Positions 17,701-29,757 of a DNA stretch of 64,000 bases are shown piece by piece. The stretch's first letter is position 1; every line of letters starts with the position of its first letter. The translations under genes were made by a program, and so were the position numbers. Source of the stretch: Paractinoplanes brasiliensis (GTDB taxonomy: Bacteria; Actinomycetota; Actinomycetes; Mycobacteriales; Micromonosporaceae); contig NZ_SNWR01000001.1 of assembly GCF_004362215.1 (NCBI RefSeq), forward strand, positions 124,001 to 188,000. Reading direction: 5' to 3'. The notes under the pieces were generated by a model. That model did not search any database. It was not told where the DNA came from and worked only from the letters and a program-made list of their open reading frames with translations.

Positions 17701-19338
17701 TCAGATACGGAAGGTGGACACCAGGCTGCTGAGCTCGGTCGACATCCGGGCCAGCTCGGCAGTGGCCTGCTGGGTCTCGGCCACACCCTGGCTGGTCATC
17801 CGGGCTGCCTCGGCGACTCCCGTGATGTTCTGCGCGATCTCGCCGGACCCGGTCGCCGCCTCGGCGACACTGCGGTTCATCTCGGCGGTGGTCGCCGTCT
17901 GCTGCTCGACCGCCGAGGCGATGGTCGTCTGGAAGTCGCTGATCCGTTCGATGACGATCGAGATCTCCTCGATCGCCGCGACCGCGCCGCTGGTGTCGGC
18001 CTGAATGGCCTCGACCCGGCGGGAGATGTCCTCGGTGGCGCGGGCGGTCTCCTGGGCCAGGTCCTTGACCTCGGAGGCGACCACGGCGAAGCCCTTGCCC
18101 GCGTCCCCCGCCCGGGCGGCCTCGATGGTGGCGTTGAGAGCGAGCAGGTTGGTCTGCTCGGCAATCGAGGTGATGGTCTTGATGACGTTGCCGATCTCGG
18201 CCGACGACTCGCCCAGCTTGCCCATGGTGGCCGAGGTGGTGGCGGTGACGCTGACCGCCTCGGCGGCGACCCGGGCGGCCTCGGCCGCGTTCTGCGAGAT
18301 CTCGCGGATCGACGCGCCCATTTCCTCGCCTCCGGCCGACACGCTGTCGACGCTGCGCGAAACCTGCTCGGCGGCGGACGACACGGCCATGGCCTGTACG
18401 GAGGTCTCCTCGGCCGACGCCGCGATGTTGGCGGCGGTGCCGGTCATCTGCTCGGTCGCGCCGGCCAGCGACGCCGCCGACCCCTCGATGGTCGCCACCG
18501 TGCGGCGCAACCGTTCCATGGCGGCGTCCAGCGAGCGGCCCATCCGCCCCGGCTCGTCGGCGGTCTGCAGGCCGGTCGTGCGGGTCAGGTCGCCGTCGGC
18601 GAGACCGTCACAGACGTAGGTGACCTTCGTCAGCGACTGCACGATCTTGCGAGCCGTCCAGAAGCCGAGCCCCAGAGCCACCGCCAGACCCACGATCAGG
18701 GTGATGATCGCGATCATCCGGCTCGACTCGAATCCCGACTTCGCCGCGGCCGCGTTCTTCGCCGCGCTGGCGGTCTCGGCCGCGTCCATCGTCGTGAGAA
18801 GCTCGCTGATCCGCGCGAGCAGGGGCAACACCTCGGCGTCACGGATCCGGGACCACTCGGCCAGCGCGTTGCGCTCGCCGGCGGGCAGGAGCTTTCCGGT
18901 CGCCACCTCGGCGTAGGAGTCCCAGGTGGTCTGCAGTTCGTCGATCACGCCACGGTCCGATGCGGGACCGCTGGCCCGGTAGTCGGCCATGGCGGTCTTG
19001 AACAGCTCGAGGTCGTTGTTGAAGGACTCGCCGAACTGCCGGGTCTTGGCAGCGTCGACCGACAACGCCTGGTTGGCCGTGTCCACCCGGGCCTGCGCCA
19101 CGACCCACTTCAACTGGCCGACGGCCTTGATCGAAGCCACGTTGCTCGTGTAGATCAGCTGAGCGGAGTTGCTGGCGTTGCCCAGCGACACCAGTCCCAC
19201 GATGCCCACGATCAGAGCCACCAGCGCCGCCGCTGCCACCGCGGTCAGCACCTTGACGTTGACACTGAGATCGCCGAACGTGGTGCGACCTTTCGCGGCC
19301 TCCACGCCGGGTTGGGCGGTGATCGTCGACGCGCTCAT
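17701..19338 (-). CDS. methyl-accepting chemotaxis protein 2
   Basis: A 545-residue paralogue of the downstream chemoreceptor with the same layout: TM1 about 30-52, an extracellular four-helix sensor, TM2 about 205-228, HAMP, then a signalling domain whose tip reads EQTNLLALNATIEAARAGDAGKGFAVVASEV. The signalling half is nearly the same as in its neighbour while the sensor half is very different, so the pair probably reports different ligands to one CheA/CheW array. ATG 19338 follows AGAGGAC; an in-frame TTG just before it is less likely. Confidence 0.92.
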   Translation of the reverse strand: MSASTITAQPGVEAAKGRTTFGDLSVNVKVLTAVAAAALVALIVGIVGLVSLGNASNSAQLIYTSNVASIKAVGQLKWVVAQARVDTANQALSVDAAKTRQFGESFNNDLELFKTAMADYRASGPASDRGVIDELQTTWDSYAEVATGKLLPAGERNALAEWSRIRDAEVLPLLARISELLTTMDAAETASAAKNAAAAKSGFESSRMIAIITLIVGLAVALGLGFWTARKIVQSLTKVTYVCDGLADGDLTRTTGLQTADEPGRMGRSLDAAMERLRRTVATIEGSAASLAGATEQMTGTAANIAASAEETSVQAMAVSSAAEQVSRSVDSVSAGGEEMGASIREISQNAAEAARVAAEAVSVTATTSATMGKLGESSAEIGNVIKTITSIAEQTNLLALNATIEAARAGDAGKGFAVVASEVKDLAQETARATEDISRRVEAIQADTSGAVAAIEEISIVIERISDFQTTIASAVEQQTATTAEMNRSVAEAATGSGEIAQNITGVAEAARMTSQGVAETQQATAELARMSTELSSLVSTFRI

Positions 19339-19450
19339 CAAAGTCCTCTTCTGGATGCATTTGGAGAGTTCAAGTCCGTTCGTCGTCTCACTATGCGTTC
19401 GGATGCGCCGGGCCGGGTTCGGTTCGCCGAATTTCCGGGCCGCGATGACC

Positions 19451-19456
19451 TACATT
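19451..19456 (+). promoter_or_regulatory. -10 element TACATT, leaderless small ORF
   Basis: TACATT-GAGGCG-ATG gives the same TANNNT plus 6 bases plus start arrangement seen before the LuxR, response regulator A and SufR-like genes. Confidence 0.5.
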
Positions 19457-19462
19457 GAGGCG

Positions 19463-19687
19463 ATGACCCCGCACGAGGCCTCGGCGCTCATGCAGGCACG
19501 CGCCTCGGCTTCGGAGGCGTTCGGTTCGCTGCAGGTCCTGCTGCTGCGCGACCTGGTGACGCGGCTCAAGGGCCAGGGCCAGCCGGCCGAGCGGACCCTG
19601 CCGCTGGAGGCCTGCACCGACCAGCTCGAGGCCGCCGTCCGCACGCTGCGGGCCCGCCGGCCCTCCCCCTCCTCACCCGGCCGGTAG
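19463..19687 (+). CDS. small hypothetical protein, leaderless
   Basis: A 74-residue Ala/Leu/Glu/Arg-rich soluble protein with predicted helices and no membrane segment. I do not recognise the family. ATG 19463 is chosen because TACATT lies exactly 6 bases upstream, as in leaderless actinobacterial genes; ATG 19445 is in frame but has neither a Shine-Dalgarno nor a -10 element. It lies divergent from the chemoreceptor genes, so a role in that signalling is conceivable but unproven. GC-rich third positions support coding. Confidence 0.5.
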   Translation: MTPHEASALMQARASASEAFGSLQVLLLRDLVTRLKGQGQPAERTLPLEACTDQLEAAVRTLRARRPSPSSPGR

Positions 19688-19741
19688 GACTGAGGGCCAG
19701 TTACCACCGGTCCAGCGGCCCTTGTCCGCCGCCCCAGCCGC

Positions 19742-19770
19742 TTGACGATTCCGAGACGACCGGTCATATT
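19742..19770 (+). promoter_or_regulatory. sigma70-type promoter with palindromic operator (TetR gene)
   Basis: TTGACG (19742-19747) and CATATT (19765-19770) are separated by 17 bases. The imperfect palindrome ACGACCGGTCAT (core GACCGGTC at 19758-19765) lies between the two hexamers, where a repressor would block RNA polymerase. This suggests autoregulation by the TetR protein encoded 17 bases downstream. Confidence 0.65.
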
Positions 19771-19786
19771 AGTTGCGGAGGTCATC

Positions 19787-20377
19787 ATGGCTCGCAGAAT
19801 CAGCGCCGCTTCCGCCGACACCAAACGGCGCCTGGCGGACGCGGCGCTCGATCAGTTCCACCTCAAGGGCTACGTCGGCACCAGCGTGCAAGATCTGGTG
19901 GCCGCGGCCGGCGCCCCCAAGGGCACGTTCTACAACCACTTCGCCAGCAAGGAAGACCTCGCCGTGCAGACCGTGCGGCGTTACAGCGACACGTTCCGCG
20001 TCGGCACGCTGACCGATCCCGCCGCCGGCCCGGCAGTGGAACGGCTGCGCCGGCACTTCGAGGCACTGGTCGCCACGGGCCTCAGCAAGGCCGCGCAACG
20101 CGGTTGCATGATCGCGAACCTGGCCGGCGAGGTGCCCGCACACAGCCCGGCCGTCGCGGCCGCCGTGGCCGAGCATCTGGAGAAGTGGACCGCGGCGCTC
20201 ACCAGCGCGCTCGACGAGGCCAAGCAGGCCGGCGACCTGAAGACCGACCTGCCCTCGCCGGATCTCGCCGAGTTCATAGTGAACGCCTGGCAGGGAGGCG
20301 CCGTGCACGCGAAAGCGACCGGCTCCCTCAAGCCGGTCCACAGCTTCGAGCGCATGGTCGCCCTCCTGGTCCGATAA
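19787..20377 (+). CDS. TetR/AcrR family transcriptional regulator
   Basis: A 196-residue repressor. The N-terminal TetR helix-turn-helix (about 9-55) reads TKRRLADAALDQFHLKGYVG then TSVQDLVAAAGAPKGTFYNHF and SKEDL, all signature positions. The C-terminal part (about 75-190) is of the TetR_C ligand-binding type with a QRGCMIANLAGEVP stretch, as in AcrR regulators of electrophile- or quinone-detoxification genes. GGAGG 5 bases before ATG 19787 fixes the start. The downstream neighbour is a 5'-truncated gene, so its original target may be broken. Confidence 0.88.
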   Translation: MARRISAASADTKRRLADAALDQFHLKGYVGTSVQDLVAAAGAPKGTFYNHFASKEDLAVQTVRRYSDTFRVGTLTDPAAGPAVERLRRHFEALVATGLSKAAQRGCMIANLAGEVPAHSPAVAAAVAEHLEKWTAALTSALDEAKQAGDLKTDLPSPDLAEFIVNAWQGGAVHAKATGSLKPVHSFERMVALLVR

Positions 20378-20399
20378 CGCCCCGAGCCGCCGGCCCTCG

Positions 20400-20828
20400 C
20401 CCACCCTGCGGACCCCGTGGGACAGGCTGCACGCCGCTTACTTCAGCGGGTACGCCATGTGGAACTACCTGACCGAGCCGTTCCTCTTCACGAGCCCCGG
20501 CTTCGAGTTCACCGAGCTCGGCCCGTGGCACGAGGACGGCGAAACCTGGCGCCGCCTCCAGGTCACCTTCCCCGAGTCGATCCACACGCATTCCCGTGTG
20601 CAGACCTTCTACGTCGACGCCGACGGGCTGATCCGCCGACACGACTACTTCGCCGAAGTGGTGGGCCCGGCAGATCTGCCGTCCGCGCACTACAGCTCGG
20701 ACCACCGCCACTTCGACGGTTTCGTCTTCCCCACCAAGCGCCGCGTGCACCGCATCGACGCCGCCGGCCACAAACAGCCCGACCCGATCATGGTCGCCAT
20801 CGACATCGACCACATCGCCCTCGGATAG
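20400..20828 (+). pseudogene. 5'-truncated gene of an uncharacterised ~250-residue family
   Basis: The frame from about 20403 gives LRTPWDRLHAAYFSGYAMWN and continues in phase through ATG 20457 to the stop at 20828. From memory this matches the C-terminal half of an actinobacterial family of about 250 residues, with the motifs WRRLQVTFPESIHTHS, YFDG-type FDGFVFPTKRRVHR and a closing DIDHIA. The N-terminal half is missing: only 22 bases separate the TetR stop from the first recognisable residues, and the frame has no start codon or ribosome binding site at the homologous beginning. It could still be translated from ATG 20457 as 123 residues, but that would start mid-domain. Confidence 0.6.
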
Positions 20829-20863
20829 ACCGGCGTTCTCTCCGGGGCGGCACACGCTTCCGG

Positions 20864-21334
20864 TCAGGCCGTCGATTGGGGAAGGCCGCTGCCGACGCGG
20901 GAGCGAACGGCGTCGACGGTGTCCCAGTCGGCGCCGGTGAGGGTGGTGAGCGCGGCCGGGAAGACGCCGTCCTGTTCCTTGAGGATGTGGACGCGCAGTT
21001 CCTGCAGGGCGTCCATCAGCGCGGCCGGCCACGCGGGGTCGGTGGGCGTCGTGGTGGCGGCGCCGAGCACGGCTTCGATGTGCCGGTGCTCGGACCGCAA
21101 CTGAGCCACCTGCGCGGGGAAGTCGCCGGCCATCAGGGGGAAGAGTCCTTCCTCCTCGACGGCCGTGTGGGGGGCCAGAATCCCGGCCATCCTGCGGGCG
21201 GTGGCTGCCATCGTGCCGACGTCGCCGGCCGCGTAGGCGTTGCGTACGGTAGCCATGAGGCCGACGATCTCGTCGTGTTCGCGGGTGAGCTCGCCGATCG
21301 CTTCTATCTCCTGGCAGCCGCAGTACTCACACAT
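20864..21334 (-). CDS. hemerythrin-domain protein
   Basis: A 156-residue protein with an HHE/hemerythrin four-helix bundle. The diiron ligands are visible as His in TREHDEIV, His and Glu in LAPHTAVEEEGLFPLM, His-x-x-His in SEHRHIEAV, and His and Glu in LRVHILKEQDGVFPAAL. The N-terminus carries a CEYCGCQ cysteine cluster that may bind another metal. Hemerythrins bind O2 or NO. The start overlaps the narK stop by 8 bases (ATGTGTGA), so it is co-expressed with the nitrate/nitrite transporter, which suggests NO or O2 sensing or scavenging during nitrate respiration. Confidence 0.9.
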   Translation of the reverse strand: MCEYCGCQEIEAIGELTREHDEIVGLMATVRNAYAAGDVGTMAATARRMAGILAPHTAVEEEGLFPLMAGDFPAQVAQLRSEHRHIEAVLGAATTTPTDPAWPAALMDALQELRVHILKEQDGVFPAALTTLTGADWDTVDAVRSRVGSGLPQSTA

Positions 21335-22547
21335 GAGCGGCCCTCCCGCCGCGGGCGACGGACATGAGGTCGAGCAGCAGGGCCGCGGCGGCGACCAGGG
21401 CGAGCAGGATCAGGCCCAGGGCGTACGAGTCGAACTGGCCGTAGATGCCGCCCATCACCAGCGGCGGGACGAAACCGCCGAGGCCGCCCGCGGCGCCGAC
21501 CACGCCGGTGACCGAGCCGACCTGGTTGGCGGGCGCCGACTGGGCGACGAAGGCGAAGGTGGCGCCGCTGCCGGCTCCGAGGGCGGCGGCCATGGCCAGG
21601 AAGGCCACCGTGCCGATCGGGGCGAGGCCAGGGGTGAAGGACTGCACCACGGCGCAGGCGATGACGACGCCCAGGCTGATCGCGAGGATGCGGCTGGGGG
21701 CGATCCTGTCGGAGAGCCAGCCGCCGACCGGGCGCATGATGACCGCCAGCACGACGAAGCCGGCCATCCGGTTGGCGGCGTCGGCCTGGGTCAGCCCGTA
21801 CGCGGTCTTGAGGTAGGCGGGCAGATAGACCGAGAAGGCGACGTACCCGCCGAACGCGACGGCGTACAACGCCGAGGCCTGCCAGGTGACTTTCAGACGA
21901 ACGGTGGCGGCCAGGCGGGACGCCAGCGGCGCGGTCGGCACGGACCGGTTCGGGGCGTCCCGCAGCACCAGCCACGACACCACGGCGTAGACCGCGAGCA
22001 CCCCGGCCGTGAGCAGGAACGGGGTGGCGGTGGTGCCCGCGTCCACGAGCCGGACGGTGGTGAGGGCGCTGATCGCCGTGCCGCCCATGCCGGCGCCGAA
22101 CACGCCGACGGCGAAACCGCGGCGGTGCGGCGGGAACCAGGCGTTGACGAAGGGCACGCCGACGGCGAACGCGGTGCCGCCGATGCCGAGGAAGAACCCG
22201 CCGATCAGCAGGGCCGCCAGCGATTCCTGCCCGAGCAGGCCCAGGTAGAGCACCGGGATGATGGTGACCAGCGAGATCAGCGGGAACATGATGCGGCCGC
22301 CGAACCGGTCGGTGAGCGCCCCGACCGGGATCCGCCCGACCGAGCCGACGACGACGGGCACCGCCACCACCAGCGCCTGCTGGAAGGAGCTGAGGTCGAG
22401 GGCGCTCTGGAACCGGACGGCGAGCGGGCTCAGCAGCGCCCACGCCCAGAAGTTGACGGCGAAACCGACGGTGGCAAGGGCCAGCATCAAGCCCGGCCGG
22501 CCGGGTGTGTCGGATTGTCCCGCGCTACGGGCCGGGGCAGTGCTCAT
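21327..22547 (-). CDS. narK: nitrate/nitrite antiporter, NarK-type MFS
   Basis: A 406-residue major facilitator with 12 predicted membrane helices. The nitrate/nitrite porter signatures are present: WAWALLSPLA in TM1, the GxxxDRFGGR loop (GALTDRFGGRIMFP), and glycine-rich motifs GVFGAGMGGTAISAL and GVVGAAGGLGGFVPPL in TM5 and TM11. It would import nitrate and/or export nitrite for the NarGHI enzyme encoded upstream on the same strand. ATG 22547 is preceded by GCGGAG at the right distance. About 100 bases separate it from narI and carry two DevR/DosR-like boxes, so it has its own regulated promoter. It is coupled to the hemerythrin gene. Confidence 0.9.
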   Translation of the reverse strand: MSTAPARSAGQSDTPGRPGLMLALATVGFAVNFWAWALLSPLAVRFQSALDLSSFQQALVVAVPVVVGSVGRIPVGALTDRFGGRIMFPLISLVTIIPVLYLGLLGQESLAALLIGGFFLGIGGTAFAVGVPFVNAWFPPHRRGFAVGVFGAGMGGTAISALTTVRLVDAGTTATPFLLTAGVLAVYAVVSWLVLRDAPNRSVPTAPLASRLAATVRLKVTWQASALYAVAFGGYVAFSVYLPAYLKTAYGLTQADAANRMAGFVVLAVIMRPVGGWLSDRIAPSRILAISLGVVIACAVVQSFTPGLAPIGTVAFLAMAAALGAGSGATFAFVAQSAPANQVGSVTGVVGAAGGLGGFVPPLVMGGIYGQFDSYALGLILLALVAAAALLLDLMSVARGGRAAHV

Positions 22548-22593
22548 GATGACTCCGCTGTTTCTCCGGTGAGAAGGTCGTGTTTCAGCCTGC

Positions 22594-22607
22594 TGGACCC
22601 AAGTCAC
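22594..22607. promoter_or_regulatory. DevR/DosR-like box A (narK)
   Basis: TGGAC-CCAA-GTCAC matches 8 of the 10 fixed positions of GGGAC-N4-GTCCC. It lies 47 bases before the narK start and exactly 22 bases from a second box. Confidence 0.45.
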
Positions 22608-22615
22608 CCGCACCA

Positions 22616-22629
22616 GGGACCTTGTACCT
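22616..22629. promoter_or_regulatory. DevR/DosR-like box B (narK)
   Basis: GGGAC-CTTG-TACCT has a perfect left arm and a degenerate right arm. It is the partner of box A, 22 bases away. Confidence 0.45.
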
Positions 22630-22649
22630 GTCTCCGCAGGTCAGAGGGG

Positions 22650-23360
22650 TCAGCCGACCCGTTCCCAGCCGCGCTTGGCCGGGCGCTCGTCGCGGCTGCG
22701 ATAGACGATGTACGGGCGGGTGAGGTAGCCCAGCGGCGCCGAGAAGACGTGCACGAGCCGGCTGAACGGCCAGAACGCGAACAGCACGAAGGCGGCGAGC
22801 GCGTGCAGCCGGAAGCCGATCGGCGCGGCGGCGATCAGGTCGGTGTCGGGCTGGAAGTAGAAGATCGAACGGAACCAGGGCGAGACGGTCTGCCGGTAGT
22901 CGTGCGGGTGCTCGGTGAGGTTGCCCAGCACGGTCGTGCCCAGCCCCAGCACGATGGTGCCGATCAGCAGCACGTACATGATCTTGTCGTTGACCGTGGT
23001 GGCGGAGAAGACCGGGCCCACCGTACGGCGTCGATAGATGAGGATGGCCGCGCCGCCGAGGGTGCAGATGCCGGCGAGGGTGCCCAGTCCGACCGCGACG
23101 ACGTGGTACGCCGTCTCGCTGATCCCGGCCGCCTCGGTCCAGGAATCGGGGATGAGCAGGCCGCCGACGTGCCCGACGGCGACGAGCAGGATGCCGAAGT
23201 GGAACAGGGGGCTGCCGATGCGCAGCAGCCGCCGCTCGTAGAGCTGGGAGGAGCGGGTGGTCCAGCCGAACTTGTCGTAGCGGTAGCGCCACACATGCCC
23301 GCCGACGAAGATCGCGAGGGCGACGTACGGGACGACGACGAACAGAAGCGTGTTGGTCAT
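22650..23360 (-). CDS. narI: respiratory nitrate reductase, gamma subunit (cytochrome b)
   Basis: A 236-residue integral membrane cytochrome b of nitrate reductase A. Five membrane helices are predicted. The haem-ligand histidines are expected in VGGHVWRYRYDKFGW, LFHFGILLVAVGHVGGLLIP and RLHALAAFVLFAFWPFSRLVHVF. It takes electrons from menaquinol and passes them to NarH. ATG 23360 overlaps the narJ stop by one base (TGATG) and GAAGGAG precedes it. Length fits the family (about 225-245). It is the last gene of narGHJI. Confidence 0.95.
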   Translation of the reverse strand: MTNTLLFVVVPYVALAIFVGGHVWRYRYDKFGWTTRSSQLYERRLLRIGSPLFHFGILLVAVGHVGGLLIPDSWTEAAGISETAYHVVAVGLGTLAGICTLGGAAILIYRRRTVGPVFSATTVNDKIMYVLLIGTIVLGLGTTVLGNLTEHPHDYRQTVSPWFRSIFYFQPDTDLIAAAPIGFRLHALAAFVLFAFWPFSRLVHVFSAPLGYLTRPYIVYRSRDERPAKRGWERVG

Positions 23361-23986
23361 CACCGTGCTCCTTCGGTCTGCGGCATGTATTCCGGCGGGG
23401 CGAACGGGGCCAGCCCGACCTGTTCCGCCGGTGGCCCCTCGGCCGCGAGCTTCGCGACGGCCTGCCGCTGATCGCCGATCAGCGGCGGCAGGGTCGCGGA
23501 CACCGATTCCAGGACGTCCGCCCACGGCGAACGGGCGTCGCGCAGGGCGAGCCGGAGCAGTTCCAGCCCGGCGCGGTGCTCGAGGAGCAGGGTGCGGCCC
23601 TGGCCGGGCTGGGCGGCGGCGAACTCGAGGACGACCGCGAGGTGGTCGGGGAGCTCGTCGTCGACCAGGTGCAGCCCGGCCGCGGCGTACGTCTGTTTGA
23701 GCTGCAGCAGGGCCATCCCGCGTTTGCGGGTGTCGCCGTGGGCGTAGTAGGTCAGGAACAGGCAGCAGCGTTTGCGGTGGTCGAAGGTGGCGACGTAGTC
23801 GGCGGCCAGCTGCGCGGGCGGGGTCGCACGCAGGTGGCCGACGAAACGGGCCAGCGGCGCGTCGCCGAGGCTCGTAGCCGCTTGCGTCAGCAGGTCGAGG
23901 CGGCCCAGCAGGTGCTCGTCGGGGTAACCGAGCAGCAGTGACTGGGTCTGCCAGGCGCGGGAGAGCCGAGCGTGGCCGGCTGTCAT
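23360..23986 (-). CDS. narJ: nitrate reductase molybdenum cofactor assembly chaperone
   Basis: A 208-residue NarJ/TorD-type chaperone that inserts the Mo cofactor into NarG and is not part of the final complex. Helical, with the NarJ motifs LLGYPDEHLL, YVATFDHRKRCCLFLTYYAH and DELPDHLAVVLEFAA. ATG 23986 overlaps the narH stop as ATGA, and the stop overlaps the narI start by one base, so narH, narJ and narI are translationally linked. The frame stays open upstream inside narH, but that part is a shadow. Confidence 0.93.
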   Translation of the reverse strand: MTAGHARLSRAWQTQSLLLGYPDEHLLGRLDLLTQAATSLGDAPLARFVGHLRATPPAQLAADYVATFDHRKRCCLFLTYYAHGDTRKRGMALLQLKQTYAAAGLHLVDDELPDHLAVVLEFAAAQPGQGRTLLLEHRAGLELLRLALRDARSPWADVLESVSATLPPLIGDQRQAVAKLAAEGPPAEQVGLAPFAPPEYMPQTEGAR

Positions 23987-25661
23987 GACTTCGGCTCCGC
24001 CGGCGAAGAACCGTCGGGCCGGGGCGGGAACAACCCGGCGGGCCGGCCCTTGCCGTCCCAGTTGAGCAGGTTCACCCGCAGCTCCTTGTCCCCCGGGTCG
24101 ACAAGGGTGTCGCTGGTCTGCCGCTCCACGAGCATGTGGAAGTTCTCGACGGCGATCGGCGTGACGCCGCCGGAGGACTCGCCGAACGGCCCGGAGCCGC
24201 CCATACCCGGCCCGCCCTCGTAGTCGAGGCTGCACTCGGTGGCGAGCTCCTCGAGGCTGTGCGCCTGTTCGGCGTGCGCGGGCGGGATCACGTAGCGCTC
24301 GTCGTACTTGGCCAGGGCGAGCAGCCGGTACATGTCGTACACCTGCTCGCCGGTCATGCCGACGGCCGCCGGGATCGATTCGTCGGCGTCGCGGCCCAGG
24401 TTGAGGTCGCGCATGTACGAGCGCATGGCCGCGAGCTTGCGCAGCACCGCGTCGACCGGCGCCGGGTCGCCGGCGGTGAACAGCTGGGCGAGGTAGTCGA
24501 CCGGGATGCGCAGCGCGTCGATGGCGGCGAACAGGTTCCCGCGGTCCTCCGCGTCGTAGCCGGTGTCCCGGACGACGTCGACGACCGGCGACAGCGGCGG
24601 GATGTACCAGACCATCGGCATGGTGCGGTATTCCGGGTGCAGCGGCAGCGCCACCTTGAACGTGTTGATCAGGGCGTGGACCGGTGAGCGTTGCGCCGCC
24701 TCGATCCAGTCCCGGGGGATTCCGGCCCGTTCCGCCGCGGCGACGACCGCCGGGTCCCTGGGGTCGAGGAACACCCGGCGCTGGGCCTCGTACAGGTCGT
24801 GCTCGTCGGTGGTCGCGGCCGCCTCGAGCACGGCATCGGCGTCGTACAGCATCAGGCCGATGTAACGCAGCCGGCCGACGCATGTCTCGGAGCAGACGGT
24901 CGGGATGCCGACCTCGATGCGGGGGAAGCAGAACGTGCACTTCTCGGCCTTGCCGGTGCGGTGGTTGAAGTACACCTTCTTGTACGGGCAGCCCGACACG
25001 CACATCCGCCACCCGCGGCACCTGTCCTGGTCGACCAGCACGATGCCGTCCTCGGAACGCTTGTAGATCGCGCCGGACGGGCACGAGGCGGCGCACGACG
25101 GGTTCAGGCAGTGTTCGCAGATGCGCGGCAGGTAGAACATGAACGTCTGCTCGAACTCGAACTTCACCTTGTCGGCGATGCCCTTGAGCAGCACGTCCTT
25201 GTCGCCGTGGTCGGGCGAGCCGCCGAGGTTGTCGTCCCAGTTGGCCGACCACGAGACCTTCATGTCCTCGCCGGAGAGCAGCGACTTGGGCCGGGCGACC
25301 GGGGTGTGCTCCTGCAGCGGCGCGTTGGTCAGCGTCTCGTAGTCGTACGTCCAGGGCTCGTAGTAGTCCTGGATCGACGGCAGCTTCGGGTTGGAGAAGA
25401 TGCTGAACAGCTTCTTGATCCGGCCGCCGCCCTTGAGCGTCAGGCGGCCCCGGCGGTTGAGCGTCCACCCGCCCTTCCAGGTCTCCTGATCCTCGTACCG
25501 GCGGGGATAGCCCTGCCCGGGGCGGGTCTCGACGTTGTTGAACCACACGTACTCGACGCCGCTGCGGTTGGTCCAGGCCTGTTTGCAGGTGACCGAGCAG
25601 GTGTGGCACCCGATGCACTTGTCGAGGTTCATCACCATCGCCATCTGGGCCATCACACGCA

Positions 25662-25662
<1 letters not shown>
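23983..25662 (-). CDS. narH: nitrate reductase beta subunit (iron-sulfur)
   Basis: A 559-residue electron-transfer subunit with four cysteine clusters: CIGCHTCSVTC near the N-terminus, CEHCLNPSCAASCPSGA near 190, CRGWRMCVSGCP near 220, and CTFC plus CSETC further on. The Trp within the third motif is the known substitution that makes one centre a [3Fe-4S] cluster. It links NarI haems to NarG. Length is slightly above the usual 480-520 because of a Gly/Ser-rich tail. ATG 25662 overlaps the narG stop by one base (TGATG) and AGGAGG lies about 10 bases upstream. Confidence 0.96.
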
Positions 25663-29360
<3,698 letters not shown>

Positions 29361-29561
29361 TCGCGAAGTCCTTTCCGGCGCCCGTGAGCGCGGTCGACTT
29401 TCCGCCTGCTGAAGGTCACGTTACGTCCAAGAAGCGGTCACAGGGGGGCCAACCGGTGGAGATGTCGAAGGAGTGGAGCGAGCCGGCGACCATCAAGGTC
29501 CGCCGTGGAAGGGTCGCCGGAGAGCAGCTGGTCGTAGTCGGGGGTGAACTGCGGGCGGCTT
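29361..29561. other. narG upstream region
   Basis: About 200 bases between narG and the pflB stub. No strong -35/-10 pair and no convincing DevR/DosR-like box was found. A plus-strand frame from GTG 29456 to 29578 (40 codons, GC-rich third positions) is too short and unrecognised to call. On the minus strand a short open stretch runs out of the pflB stub in another frame. Confidence 0.35.
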
Positions 29562-29708
29562 TCACGTCGGCGGGGTAGGCGTGGTCAGGAGCTCCGGCCG
29601 GCCCGCGTACGGCTCGATGTTGTCGTGGACGAACCCGCCGACATCGATCGTGGTGCGCCGGCCGTCGCCGCGGAACCCGTGCCAGGCGTTCTGGGGTGTG
29701 GTGGCCAT
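29562..29708 (-). pseudogene. N-terminal stub of pyruvate formate-lyase-like gene
   Basis: A 48-codon frame starting MATTPQNAWHGFRGDG and continuing TTIDVGGFVHDNIEPYAG. This resembles, from memory, the conserved start of formate C-acetyltransferase (WxGFxGxxWRxxIDVRDFIxxNYTPYxG), normally about 750 residues. Several invariant residues have changed (Trp to Arg, Arg-Asp to Gly-Gly, Tyr-Thr to Ile-Glu) and the frame stops where the enzyme should continue. It is a decayed remnant that still has a DevR/DosR-like box 36 bases upstream. It could alternatively be a short protein in its own right. Confidence 0.5.
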
Positions 29709-29743
29709 AGGCCCCAGCCTCGCCCACGCGGGCCCCGCGGACA

Positions 29744-29757
29744 GGGCCAGAGGTCCT
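29744..29757. promoter_or_regulatory. DevR/DosR-like box C (pflB stub)
   Basis: GGGCC-AGAG-GTCCT, which on the minus strand is AGGAC-CTCT-GGCCC. It is a near-complete match to the GGGAC-N4-GGCCC form, centred about 43 bases before the stub's ATG. It overlaps the last codons of the alcohol dehydrogenase gene. Confidence 0.6.

Noticed and set aside
19686..19722. Two further box-like sequences (AGGAC-TGAG-GGCCA and CGGTC-CAGC-GGCCC) upstream of the TetR gene
   Set aside because: Only partial matches, in GC-rich DNA where such matches occur by chance, and the TetR gene has its own promoter and no link to low-oxygen functions.
21240..23471. 743-codon plus-strand frame opposite narK and narI
   Set aside because: Low-complexity Gly/Asp/Gln/His-rich shadow of two clear membrane-protein genes.
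29456..29578. 40-codon plus-strand frame between narG and the pflB stub
   Set aside because: Acceptable third positions but no good ribosome binding site, no recognised family, and overlap with the stub.
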